Source: Chromera velia
Taxonomy: Eukaryota > Sar > Chromeraceae
Length of the DNA: 11,782 nucleotides
Direction: 5' to 3'
Assembly: GCA_018398765.1 (NCBI GenBank)
Contig: JAHBMJ010002582.1
Location: 1 to 11,782, forward strand
This document shows, one piece after another, positions 1-8,800 of this stretch. Both the position numbers and the translations under genes were made by a program. Position 1 is the stretch's first letter. Every line of letters starts with the position of its first letter. Under the pieces are notes generated by a model that worked only from the letters and a program-made list of their open reading frames with translations, did not search any database and was not told where the DNA came from.

Positions 1-376
1 GGGTGGGTGAAACCGCGCCTTCGTTCTTTGTTTTCTTATTTCGCTCCCTCCCTCTCCCCCTCTCCCCCCCCTGTCCCCCCCTCTCTCTCTTGCTCTTGAA
101 TCTTGCTCTGTCTTTAAATTTCATGTTTTCTTTAATTCTCGCCTCAGATAATGGAGACAGAGTATCGGTTGGTGAGGCAGTTGATCATTCTATGAGGAAA
201 TCAACCGCTCATTTCAAGCTGGAGTGGTTACCTCCTTTCTCTTGAAATCCTTGAGTTTCGCGTGTCTTTTCTGGACCAACGAAACGGAGTCTGACCTGCC
301 TGCCAATAATGAAAATAATCAAAGCAGTGCTTTTCAGAGTCTGGTGGGAAGACCTTTGCACCCACCTTTTCTGCAG
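1..376. other. Pyrimidine-rich non-coding stretch, possible intron
   Basis: No recognisable gene. Positions 44-90 are almost pure C/T (one G at 73), with long C runs, and T-rich sequence follows up to an AG at about 146. A second AG preceded by TGC lies at 374-376, matching the TGCAG acceptors used by the two well-supported genes here. The first bases include GTGGGTG, which resembles the GTGGG donors of this window. The whole stretch could therefore be an intron of a gene cut by the left edge. This is an inference from splice-site resemblance only. Confidence 0.25.
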
Positions 377-703
377 GAGAGCGTGTGCGTCTGCTTTTTG
401 GAACAAGTACAGGAAGTCAGCCAGCACAGCCAGGGGGGGAGAGTCGGAGACCCTCACGATCACTCCGAGTCGATGCAGAGAGAACCAGTCGCCGGGGGGT
501 CCGTGAGAGAAACATCCGACGGGGGGGAAGCGGGTGTATTCCCTCACTCGACTGCGTCTTCAGATGACAGAGGAGGGAAGGGTGGGGTGCAAAAAAAGGA
601 GCAGACGCGTGGAGGAATTGAGGTGGGAAAGCCGGGTCGCAACCAGACCAACGTAAAACCACAAATGCCCACCAGCTGGTTCGTCTCTTTTGACGTGCAC
701 TGA
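377..703 (+). CDS. Doubtful 3'-terminal exon of an unrecognised gene
   Basis: After a TGCAG acceptor-like site at 372-376, a frame stays open for 108 codons to a TGA at 701-703. The predicted tail is hydrophilic and low in complexity, rich in Ser, Gly, Gln, Glu and Asp, with a Lys/Arg-rich part near the end (VQKKEQTRGG). It has no domain I recognise. Base composition drops sharply to AT-rich just after the stop, as might be expected at a gene end. Against it: other frames are open over parts of the same region, G runs are common in it, and no upstream exon is visible. It could equally be non-coding. Confidence 0.2.
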   Translation, partial: ESVCVCFLEQVQEVSQHSQGGRVGDPHDHSESMQREPVAGGSVRETSDGGEAGVFPHSTASSDDRGGKGGVQKKEQTRGGIEVGKPGRNQTNVKPQMPTSWFVSFDVH

Positions 704-1092
704 GAGGCAGGGCGCCAAGTGTCAGTATAACTGGGCTATTGTGACTTGGGCGCGCCGCGCGACACAATTTTGCCTTGTGGGCCCATGGGGGAGATATTAG
801 GGGTAAAATCCCACTTTTTGAGGGCTTTTGGGACACACAAAAATTTTTTTGGGACGCGTAAAATACGCTTTATGGGACAAATCGATCGATTTTCGGTTTT
901 AGCTCGCAATCCAGACCGCGCGGGACAAAACCGCTTGTGTCATTTTTTTATCGTGCAAAAAAATAAGGTTTTTGGTACCGGTTGCAGCTAGCTTTCTGTG
1001 CGGCCAGGATCAAAAGTTGAAAATTATTTTTTTCAGTTTCTGGTATATTAACACCCACCCCAATTAGCTTAGGCATTCAACAATATTTTAAG
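704..1092. other. Non-coding stretch with GGGAC motifs and a palindrome
   Basis: No gene is visible. It moves from a GC-rich patch (GGCGCGCCGCGCG near 750-762) to AT-rich DNA with short A and T runs. The pentamer GGGAC recurs at 830, 851, 874 and 922, mostly followed by A-rich sequence. A perfect 14-bp palindrome, AAATCGATCGATTT, spans 879-892. This may be decayed repetitive DNA, but I cannot assign a family. Confidence 0.5.
1085..1092. repeat. Left 8-bp target-site duplication (ATTTTAAG)
   Basis: Identical to 1504-1511 on the far side of the 411-bp element. It abuts the first base of the left inverted repeat directly, as expected for a duplicated insertion site. Confidence 0.75.
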
Positions 1093-1503
1093 CTAGGGTT
1101 CACACTCTAAAGTTTTAAAAAAAGAAAGAAAGAAAGTTTGTCTGAGTTTTGGGATTAGGATTTGGATTTATATCCAGAGGACTGGCCTCCCGCCCCAATG
1201 CTGAATGTCTGACGTGTTTTATTAGGATGATCCACGCAGTTGATGGGCGATATTCTGTTTTCCATCGATTGCTGTAGTAGGTGTTTTTTTATGTTTTTTG
1301 ATGTTTAAACCATGTATTTGTATTAGACAATCCATACAAAACGTACCGGTTTAGTCAATAGTTTGATCACTAGTTAGATCGGACCTTTGATGTAGATTCG
1401 ATTTTCACTCATAAATTTAATAAAGTTCTAAAGAAACGAAGAAAGAAAGAAAGAAAGTTGGCCCGAGATTTCGTTGTTTAAGGCTTTATAGTGTGAACCC
1501 TAG
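1093..1503. mobile_element. MITE-like non-autonomous DNA transposon, hAT-type signature
   Basis: The ends are perfect 14-bp inverted repeats, CTAGGGTTCACACT at 1093-1106 and its complement at 1490-1503. Weaker inverted similarity extends inward to about 1119 and 1477. Immediately outside both ends is the same 8-bp sequence, ATTTTAAG (1085-1092 and 1504-1511), a perfect target-site duplication. An 8-bp duplication with T at position 2 and A at position 7, together with TAGGG one base inside the ends, fits the hAT superfamily. The 411-bp interior is AT-rich with no open frame of note, so the element must depend on a transposase made elsewhere. Inside both ends lie AAAG repeats (about 1119-1136 and 1438-1457) in the same orientation. 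Confidence 0.75.
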
Positions 1504-1511
1504 ATTTTAAG
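1504..1511. repeat. Right 8-bp target-site duplication (ATTTTAAG)
   Basis: Exact copy of 1085-1092, directly after the last base of the right inverted repeat. The identity of both the duplication and the 14-bp ends suggests the insertion is not very old. Confidence 0.75.
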
Positions 1512-1788
1512 TCTATTTAAGATTATAGTGTAAAAACTACATATCTAGCTACATATATAATATGATCTAACTTTGAAATTATAGCATAAAAGCATTTATC
1601 AAATATGCATTATACTATACCTAGTACCATACTCAATGCACAGTGCACACTCGGTATTACTCAGTGTGCTAAATAAACACATGTTTTACACTGATTTAAT
1701 TTCGAGGAAGTCGTCACTTTTAAGAATTTTTGTACGTTGTAGGTTTTACAGCCACTAAGCGCGTCCTTCCGTCATGGGACTCGGACCG
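1512..1788. other. AT-rich 3' flank of the CruP gene
   Basis: No gene is visible. It lies just downstream of the CruP stop codon (minus strand), so it should hold the 3' untranslated region and polyadenylation site, although no clear signal stands out. AGTGTAAAA at 1527-1535 is inverted at 1684-1692. A shorter hairpin, TCAGTGT/ACACTGA, is formed by 1661-1667 and 1688-1694. These may be remnants of another small element. Confidence 0.5.
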
Positions 1789-4700
1789 TCAATGCCGATA
1801 GTAGTCGAGGCCCGAGCCATACTCCCATTCATCAAGGAGCCTCTGCAGTCGGTACCTCTGAAGGGGCGACAGCTTGGAGCTCAGACCTGACTGCCTGCAC
1901 ACGCACGGAGCGCGATGGATTGACCGGTTCAACGGGTGAGCCTCTACTTGAGCCTTCATCGAAAGTATTCTCCCTTTCAAAGGACAGATGCTGCCGGGGT
2001 ATCAGTGACAAGATATGCACCAAAGCGAGCTCCGCTCAAAAAGAAATCAGTTAGGTCTAAGCAAGGTGAAAACGTAAACAATTCATGATCGTCGTCAGAC
2101 TATCGCAGCGCTTCCTGCCGATTAGACAAATGTATGAAAGAAGGAGTGGGCATCTGAGTAAAAGAGCAACCGGCCGAAGAGGGTGTCTGCACCACAGGAG
2201 CTGAGAAACGCAGGGACAATCGTTACTTATCTTAGCGCAGTCATACACAGAGTGCCATTTCCTGGTTGACTGACTGACTGGCTGATTGATTGACTGGCTG
2301 AAGACACACTGTAACTTCGCAGGGCGCATATCTGCAAATAGTCCACCTACCTGATGGGAGTTCCCACCGCAACGTGGAGAAGGGAGTAGAAGGCAAAGGC
2401 ACCCAGGTGGAAGGCCCACAGGATGAGGGTGTCCAGGCCTACAAGCTGGATGGTCTGCAGGCAGACAGGCACATAGACGCGCAGGCAGGCAGTCAGTCAA
2501 TGGACATCGATCGAATCTGCATGGGCAGGCAGGAATGCGGCCGTCACACCATGCATCAGCTTGTGAATGCATGAGGCAGCCCGGCTTCGAAGTGCGAATG
2601 AAGACTTGACAGAGAGAGAAGACCGGAGGAAACAATCTGAGGACACCTGCATGTCAGTTGGACCCTCAGCGAGCGAGCGCGTGTGGATGTGCAAAGTAGA
2701 GAAAAATCTTGCATGTGGAGTTTGTGAAAGAAGTTGTTACGCGTCCCAGGAAGAACCGCTAAGAGAGAATAATGGACGTCCAAAACTTTTCGATCAATCG
2801 TGCCAGGCCATGCAGACTGCCCACAGAATCACGTTGAGTGAAGATGTGATATGGGGCATTGAATGGATGAACAACATTCTGCACGCTCTTGTTCGATGTT
2901 ATGCATGCAGCTGCAGAGGAGGGACGTACGGACATTTGGAATAATTCCTGGGTTCTCCACTCCGACTGCGAGGAGAGACTTCATCAGAGGAACCAGCTGA
3001 TAGGAGTCGAGTAGAAAGGGCCTCAGAGTACGGTCGCCCAGCTCGTACAGCTTTCTGAAGTTCTGGGCGAGAATGCGAGAGGTGCCTTCCTCAGGGAAAG
3101 CCTCAAAGGATTTGCCGTTTCTGATCGGCACACCCATGTTTTGTTGGAACAGCCACGCTACCCGATTATTCGGCTGATACGGTGAGAGTCTCTGCAAGTC
3201 CTCCTTGCCGACTGCATCTGCCTCCAGTGCCTCCTCCAACCCAGCAACCAGCCGGGGAAGGTGTCTGATGGTCGCTGCTAGGCCTCCAAACGACAACGGC
3301 GACTGAACGCCTGATGCGTCCCCAATCGGCACAATTCGGTCAAAAGTCGTTTTCAGTGGTGCGTTTTTATACGACAGGAACAATCCAAAAACCACTCGAA
3401 GAAACTTTAAGTCCTCCAATTTCACTCCCTGGTACTTGGGCATCAGAGCCCAATAATCTTCAAACAAATCTTCAAGGGAGGGACGCGCAGACGCTGCATC
3501 CATGTACGTGAACATGTAGGTTGTCCTGTCTTTCTTGCCTGAAGAGGCGGGAAAGGCCTCCCAAAAGTATTGGACTCTCGAAGCATCACCCCCCCTTTGA
3601 AGCAGCGGTGTGTCTGCATAGATCAGATCCCCCTTTTTGTTTTTCGATTCCTCAAACCCTCGAGCACAGCTGCCCACAACCAGACACACACCGTCCGGAC
3701 GCTGCCCTTCACGCATTTGCATTGCAATGGGAGAATTGAAACCCATCCCGTCCAATACCAGCCTCGAAGTCAGACTCTTTCTCTCCTTCCCTTCCTTTCC
3801 TTTCAAACGAACCACTGCCTCACCAGGTGCAATCTGGATAGAATCAATTGGGCTGAACTCAAAAACTTTCCCTCCCTCTTTCTCGAATTTCTCTCGACAC
3901 TTTCCAATCAACTTCGTGGGCATGACCCCAGAATTTAAAATCCCATCCACCTCCACCTCAAACCCCTCTGTGTCCTCCTCTGAGATTTTAAATCCGCATC
4001 TCATCGGACCAAAATTTGACACCACAATCTCCTCCACCTCCTCTTCAGTCAACAGAGCGGGGTTCTCTGTCAGCTCCATCACCTCCTTCTTACTGATATT
4101 CCACTCCTGAGGTCTGCCCGCCAGCTTCCCACCCTCCACTACTGCAACCCGAAACCCCCGACGCAAAAGCGCAAGCGCAAAAAGAATGCCCAAATTACCT
4201 CCACAAATGACCACGTCAAATTCAGGCTGTTGTGCTACACCCTCCCTTTCACTTCCAATGTCCCCCACAACCGTCACAAAATCCGGACGGAAGGGAAGGG
4301 AGGAGGACGACTCTCTGATCGACCGCCACCGATCGTCCAACTTCTTCAGGCCTGCAAGAAGAGAACAGAACAGATTGACAAAAAGAAAAAAAAGACGGGT
4401 CTGAGTCGATACAAACCGTGGTTCTGTGGTTCAGGCTCTGTCTAGTTCTTGGGAGCCCTGTAGTCCCTCCCGCCTTCTTGCCTCTTTGTCTGCCCACATG
4501 CTTGTCTGTTTTCTGATGGCCTAATTAACGCCCTGCCTCTTCGGCACTTGACTGCCTGGCTACCCGCTGTGTGTCTGCCCCAGAGCCATTTCATCCAATC
4601 ATTCATGGTTTTTGTACTCTCTTCCTCTCTGTGCACACAACTCCCCCCTTCCCCTCCGATTCTTCCTCAGTTCAACGCACACAGAGACAGTGACCCACCC

Positions 4701-5032
4701 GTGTACGTAGAACTCCCCCCTGCCCCCCCCGTCTGGAGGTTCTCAGGGAGAGACGCGAAAATTTTTTCCGTCAGTGAGGGAGACGACCCTCCGTTCCTGC
4801 TTGCCGTCTCCTTTTCTCCCTCCACAGAAGTCTTTGTTACGCTTCCCCCAAGTGCTAGAAGTCCTCCTTTCTTCTGCCGCTCACCCTTGCTGTTCTGCTT
4901 TCTACTGCGGGGAGAAGAGAGGGGAGCAAACCCGTGCGAAGGAGACGGCACAAAAGCTTCTGTCTCGCAGAGCTCCCAGAAGAGGAGGACTGCAGAGACC
5001 AGCACATGGACAAACCGACGTAACAAACTCAT
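1789..5032 (-). CDS. cruP: CruP, plastid lycopene-cyclase-like FAD protein (4 exons)
   Basis: Complete gene. Exons run 5032-4699, 4351-2934, 2454-2351 and 1894-1789, giving 653 residues; junction phases 1, 0 and 2 all agree. CruP is a paralogue of lycopene cyclases found in oxygenic phototrophs; in plants it is linked to protection from reactive oxygen species rather than to normal carotenoid cyclisation. Residues 1-26 form a signal peptide and about 27-110 a transit-like region. The dinucleotide-binding fold starts at 156-166 (FDVVICGGNLG), with Cys in place of the first Gly of GxGxxG. A second family block, RIVPIGDASGVQSPLSFGG, begins at about 450. The last two exons add a hydrophobic stretch (TIQLVGLDTLILWAFHLG) and the conserved end DEWEYGSGLDYYRH, both of which fit the family's C-terminus as I recall it. 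The ATG at 5032-5030 is chosen because it begins the signal peptide. It diverges from VPS16. The exact CruP assignment over other CruA-like paralogues is from recall. Confidence 0.88.
1895..2350 (-). other. CruP intron 3
   Basis: The donor is GTAGGT and the acceptor GTGCAG, in phase 2, forming an Arg codon. This is the most ordinary of the CruP donors. A degenerate tetramer repeat (TGAC, TGGC and TGAT units on the plus strand) occupies 2265-2300 inside it. Confidence 0.75.
2265..2300. repeat. Degenerate TGRY tetranucleotide repeat
   Basis: About nine units of TGAC, TGGC and TGAT lie in CruP intron 3. It is one of several impure four-base repeats confined to introns in this window. Confidence 0.7.
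2455..2933 (-). other. CruP intron 2
   Basis: The donor is GTCCGT and the acceptor CTGCAG, in phase 0. The junction joins ENPGIIPN to TIQLVGLD, giving the residue spacing expected from CruP relatives as I recall them. A stronger-looking GTACGT starts 4 bases into the intron but would shift the frame against exon 3. GCAG/GTCA-type tetramers crowd the acceptor side at 2458-2500. Confidence 0.75.
4352..4698 (-). other. CruP intron 1
   Basis: The donor is GTGGGT and the acceptor CTTGCAG. The phase-1 junction makes a Gly codon, joining the transit region to LKKLDDRW. A second phase-1 donor, GTGCGT, lies 17 bases further on and would add a few residues, so the exact exon 1 end is less certain than the other junctions. 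A T-rich tract precedes the acceptor. Confidence 0.7.
4955..5032 (-). other. Signal peptide of a bipartite plastid presequence
   Basis: Residues 1-26 of CruP have two arginines (positions 5-6), a hydrophobic core (VHVLVSAVLLFW) and a cleavage site TEA|FVPS. The phenylalanine at +1 followed by a Ser/Pro/Arg/Lys-rich stretch poor in acidic residues (SPSHGFAPLSSPRSRKQ) is the known entry signal for red-lineage complex plastids of diatoms, cryptophytes and some alveolates. It predicts co-translational entry to the ER, then import across the inner plastid envelopes. Confidence 0.8.
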
Positions 5033-5882
5033 CGAAAGGGGCACTTCACTACGGTGGTATGCACGGCTGCAGGGACAAGCTGGCTTTGGAAGAAGATCGA
5101 GCGAAGAGACAGAGGACTACGAAGGATGCCGGATGTTCAGATCATATGCGACGGAGACGGGAATGCAGATGCAATGCGACAGCCATTACACCTCCAAATC
5201 GCTCTCGGAGCTTTTCTCACAGTCACAATCGGCGAAACTGCTCAGCGTGGAGAGAGGCAGTCGTGCGGGAAAGGCAGTAAAGGATCGTTTGCTGCCACAC
5301 ATTGCTACTTCCCTTCAGTAGGGAATGTCACCCCGGAATGAAGGTCAGTCATTATGAAGGGGACCCGAACAGCACCCCTAGCTGTCTCGTGCTAAAAATA
5401 TGGCCGTCTCCTTTCTCAATCCTTTCTTAGTCGAGAAAGGCGCCTGCCAGAACATTTCTTGGTTGCCTCCACTTGTCCAAAACCGCCATGGATTATACCG
5501 CCATGATTCATGCACAATTCTTGCGATGGTCATTGTGGTCGTTTCGTGTTGTGATCGGTAAGACCCACGATATGCTTTCCCCTTGCCTCCGGATCCTGGA
5601 GCTTCCACCGAGGCCACTTCGATTCATGGGCGGCTCTGACTGCGTACGTGTGCTGCCATACCGTCTGTTCGCAGAGGAAAATTCTGGAGCAGCTGATTTG
5701 AATCGTGTGGGGATTTGAGAATAAGGTCGTCCTCGCCTCAGAGCGCTAAACAAACTACACCCGTCTCTGGAGATATCAATATCAATTTGAGACCGCCGTC
5801 TCCTGAGACCCGAATCATTTCCTGAAAGAGTCACAAAAGGCTACAAGCGGAGCTCAGGGGTGACATTGCCCAGATAGGGAAG
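5033..5882. promoter_or_regulatory. Divergent intergenic region between CruP and VPS16
   Basis: These 850 bases separate the two start codons, so both promoters and 5' untranslated regions must lie here unless leader exons overlap the neighbours. No reading frame looks coding. A weak TATA-like TAAAAATATG lies near 5394. The octamer CCGCCATG occurs twice close together (about 5484 and 5500). Neither is strong enough to call a promoter. A TGA at 5823-5825 closes the VPS16 frame upstream of its ATG. Confidence 0.5.
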
Positions 5883-8800
5883 ATGAACGCAGAACCATGG
5901 CAGCGTCTCCACAATATGTGGTACTGCAAGAGGGATCTGTGTGAGATGGCCTGGCCTCAGGGAACTGACCGTATGAAGTCCTGTGTCGTGGCGGGGGCTG
6001 CGTTTGGAGGACCGATAGGTGGGTGCTAGGAGAGGGCCGGAATCCAGAGCACAGATCTGGGGGTCTGCAAAGAAGAGAAGAATGAAGGGGATGGCTGCAC
6101 ATTAGTGCCTGAGGACCTCATGGCCCTTCCTGTTGGCCCCGCAATCATTCTCCTTCCTGCAAGACTTTTGCCGCACCCCCGCTCCTCTTTCGTTTATTTC
6201 GTCCATCTTGAATCTGACTGATACAAGCTCTCTGTCCGTCTGTCCTCTCTCCATGCAGCAACGGTCCGGAACGACAAGGTGTTCAGGGCAGTGAAGGGGT
6301 CCATCCAGACAGAGCTGCAGGTGGGGGGGGCAGAGGAAGAAATGACACGGGCGGAAGCCCTTGGAAAAAGACAATTCCAGCCATCCCATGCTGCACAGTG
6401 TCTCTTTTGCGCCTTTCTCTTTCCCATGCGCATGTGCGTGTGCGTTTTGGGGGGTGCGACAGAAACAGAGATGGAGACTGGTTTTAACTTCCTTCACCTC
6501 TCCTGGTCCCTTATTCATCCGAAGCTTTTTTTTGGTAGTCTATGACCTTGTTTCCTCTCTCTTCTCTTCTCTTCTCTTCTCTTCTGTTCTCTTCTCTTCT
6601 CTTCTCTTCTCTTCTCTTCTCTTCTCTTCCATTCTATTCTATTCTATTCTATTTGTGGATTCGCCGCTGTCTGTCTCGTCTCTGGGATGAACTGTGTCCG
6701 CAGAAGTGCGTGTGTGAATGAGCGCGTCGGATGGGAGGGCTGCGTGTCTGCATTGTGATTCTGCTTCTCTGCCTGCCTGCCTGCCTGCCGCAGACCTTCA
6801 CGGCCACAGGGCAGCCCCTGGGATCCCTTCCCTGGCACTACCCGGGCCTGGTTCACATGGCGTGGACGGACCTGGACGTCAGTCAGCCGATCTGTTCCCC
6901 CCCCACCCCTCTCTCCCTATCTCTCTGTATGCGGGTATCTCTGTGCCTGTTGTCCTCTAAGGATGTTTTCCTCGTTCATCAAGGGACCCCTTTTTCTCGT
7001 TCTTGTACGCCTCCTCTCTTTCCCTTTCTTCAGTCACCAGGCGACGCTTTGTTTCTTGAAAGCTTGCGTGTCTCCGCTCCTTTCCCATTCTTACCTAGGT
7101 CTGCAGATTCTGGTCTGCGTGTTTTCTGACGGTGTCCTGCGCACCTTCTCGCCCTTCTGTGAGAGCGTCCACTTCTTCACGATTGATGAACAAATCAAAC
7201 AACAGGTAAGGGGCCTTCTCTTTTCGGTTTTCTCTATAGCCAAAGAGCTTGGGATGTTTCAGAATTCCCTCTCCGTTCTGTCCTTCTCTGGGGGTCTCAT
7301 TGTTTGTTGCCATGTATTTTTTCCCGTGGGTGGGAGTGGACTAGAGAACCTGCCATTTTCGCTTCTTCATCTCTCATCGTTTTCCGCTTTTCTGGTGCGA
7401 GTTTTCCTTCTTGCATCTCTGAAGGGTTCTTCCGAATGGCCTGTGAGGGTTCGTGCACATGAGGATACATTCTAAATTTCGCAATGGCAATAAATGAATG
7501 TATTCACACAGGGGGGCGTCATCCAAGCAACTGTCTCCAACGGAGTCGTCGCTCTGGTGACGGCAAAGCTCCAGGTGTTTGTCAATCTCTCCGTCGAACG
7601 TCCTCTCTGCATCCGCTTGGCAGACCCTAATCTGAAGGCCCCCCCTCTCGCCATGTGCCTACTCGTATCGCACCCTCCACCTTTGAGGTTTCGTTCCGCA
7701 TCTGGGGGTTCGTCCGGGGTGACTGCTGATGAGAAGACGCCAGGGGTGATCGGAAGCTCAAGTGGAAGAAGCACGGGACTTCCTGACGCTTCTCTCCTTC
7801 TTGCTCCAGCATCTGCAGGCCCTCTGTTGTTGTGCAGACGCACAAGCGTCACCCCTGTCTCCATCCGCTCTGATGGTGGTGAAGGTCCTTATGTCTCTCT
7901 TGCTCTCTCCAGAAGGGGAACCCTGATTGCAGCCCTGTCATCTTCTGGGGCCTTCAAGGTGCTCTCTGCGAAGGACATTGAGTCAGGAACCGTGATCGAC
8001 TCTGCGCGCATTGAGGTCAGGAGAAAGCCCACTGAGGTGGCGTGGGTTGGGGACGACTGCCTTGCCGTCTCTGTCTCTCTCCCGTCTCCCTCCGGGGAGT
8101 CTCAACATTGTCTCTATGTAGGGGGACCTGCAAGCGACTGGCTGCCCTTTCAGTATTCATCCCCTGTGCACCTAGTGGCAGAGGCCGACGGTGCTCGTGT
8201 GATCTCGGCATCGAAGGCAGAAACCTTGCAGAGAGTATCCGAGGCGAGGGAGAGCATATTCGCCATAGGGAGCACAGAGGCGCCTGCGATGCTCTGCTAC
8301 TCGTATGAAAGGTCAGCCGTGCGAGTCACGTGAACCTTTTCTTGACTTGACATCTTTCGACGGTCTTCAATACTGCCTGCGTACAGTGAATGAAAAAGGG
8401 AGGGAGCAGTTTCTTTTTGTTTTCGGATGACTCCGTTGAAAAAGAGGGACAGAGGGTTGGCTGCGAGGGAAATCAGACGCAGGCTCGATTTTTAGATGAA
8501 TGAAAAAGATCAGAGGCCTACACGGCGCTCAGCCACGGTCACCTTCTCACGACATCCCAAAGCCGTCTTCTGCGCAACAGACGAAATAGCGGGGGGACAT
8601 CTTGTAGTCCATTGTTCAGCTGTGTTTCTCTATCTTCTGCATTCGCCTGTGTTTTGCAGATACCGTCAGGGCGAGGCGGCAGCAGACGAGAGCCTGAGGT
8701 CGATTCGGTCAGAGCTCGAGGGCGCGTGTGAGGCCGCCCTTCTTGCAGCCGCAGAGGAGACAGACCACCCGGACAGAGCGGCAGTGCTCCTCAATGCTGC

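Larger units (their letters stand above)
6321..6793 (+). other. VPS16 intron 2, carrying a pentamer microsatellite
   Basis: The donor GTGGGGGGGG runs straight into eight Gs. The acceptor is CCGCAG after a CTGC repeat. Phase 0 joins SIQTELQ to TFTATG, which fits the relatives' spacing. The middle is filled by a long TTCTC/ATTCT repeat. Confidence 0.8.

Noticed and set aside
1093-1106. Telomere-like TAGGGTT in the inverted repeat
   Set aside because: It occurs once per end in opposite orientations and not in tandem, so it is part of the transposon ends rather than telomeric DNA.
2057-2635. Minus-strand frame of 192 codons rich in Cys and Pro
   Set aside because: It is a frame-shifted reading over CruP exon 3 and parts of introns 2 and 3; composition reflects tetramer repeats.
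2829-2933. Extension of the long CruP frame to the stop at 2829
   Set aside because: The residues after IIPN do not fit the family, while splicing to 2454 gives the conserved C-terminus with matching phase.
3570-4110. Overlapping plus-strand frames opposite CruP exon 2
   Set aside because: They are shadows of the CruP exon; no recognisable protein and no supporting splice sites.
4548-5321. Plus-strand frame of 257 codons antisense to CruP exon 1
   Set aside because: It overlaps a well-supported exon on the other strand, has Ser/Pro-rich content expected from reading that strand backwards, and shows no domain.
5378-5834. Short frames on both strands in the divergent intergenic region
   Set aside because: None resembles a known protein or has local splice signals tying it to an exon; length is within chance.
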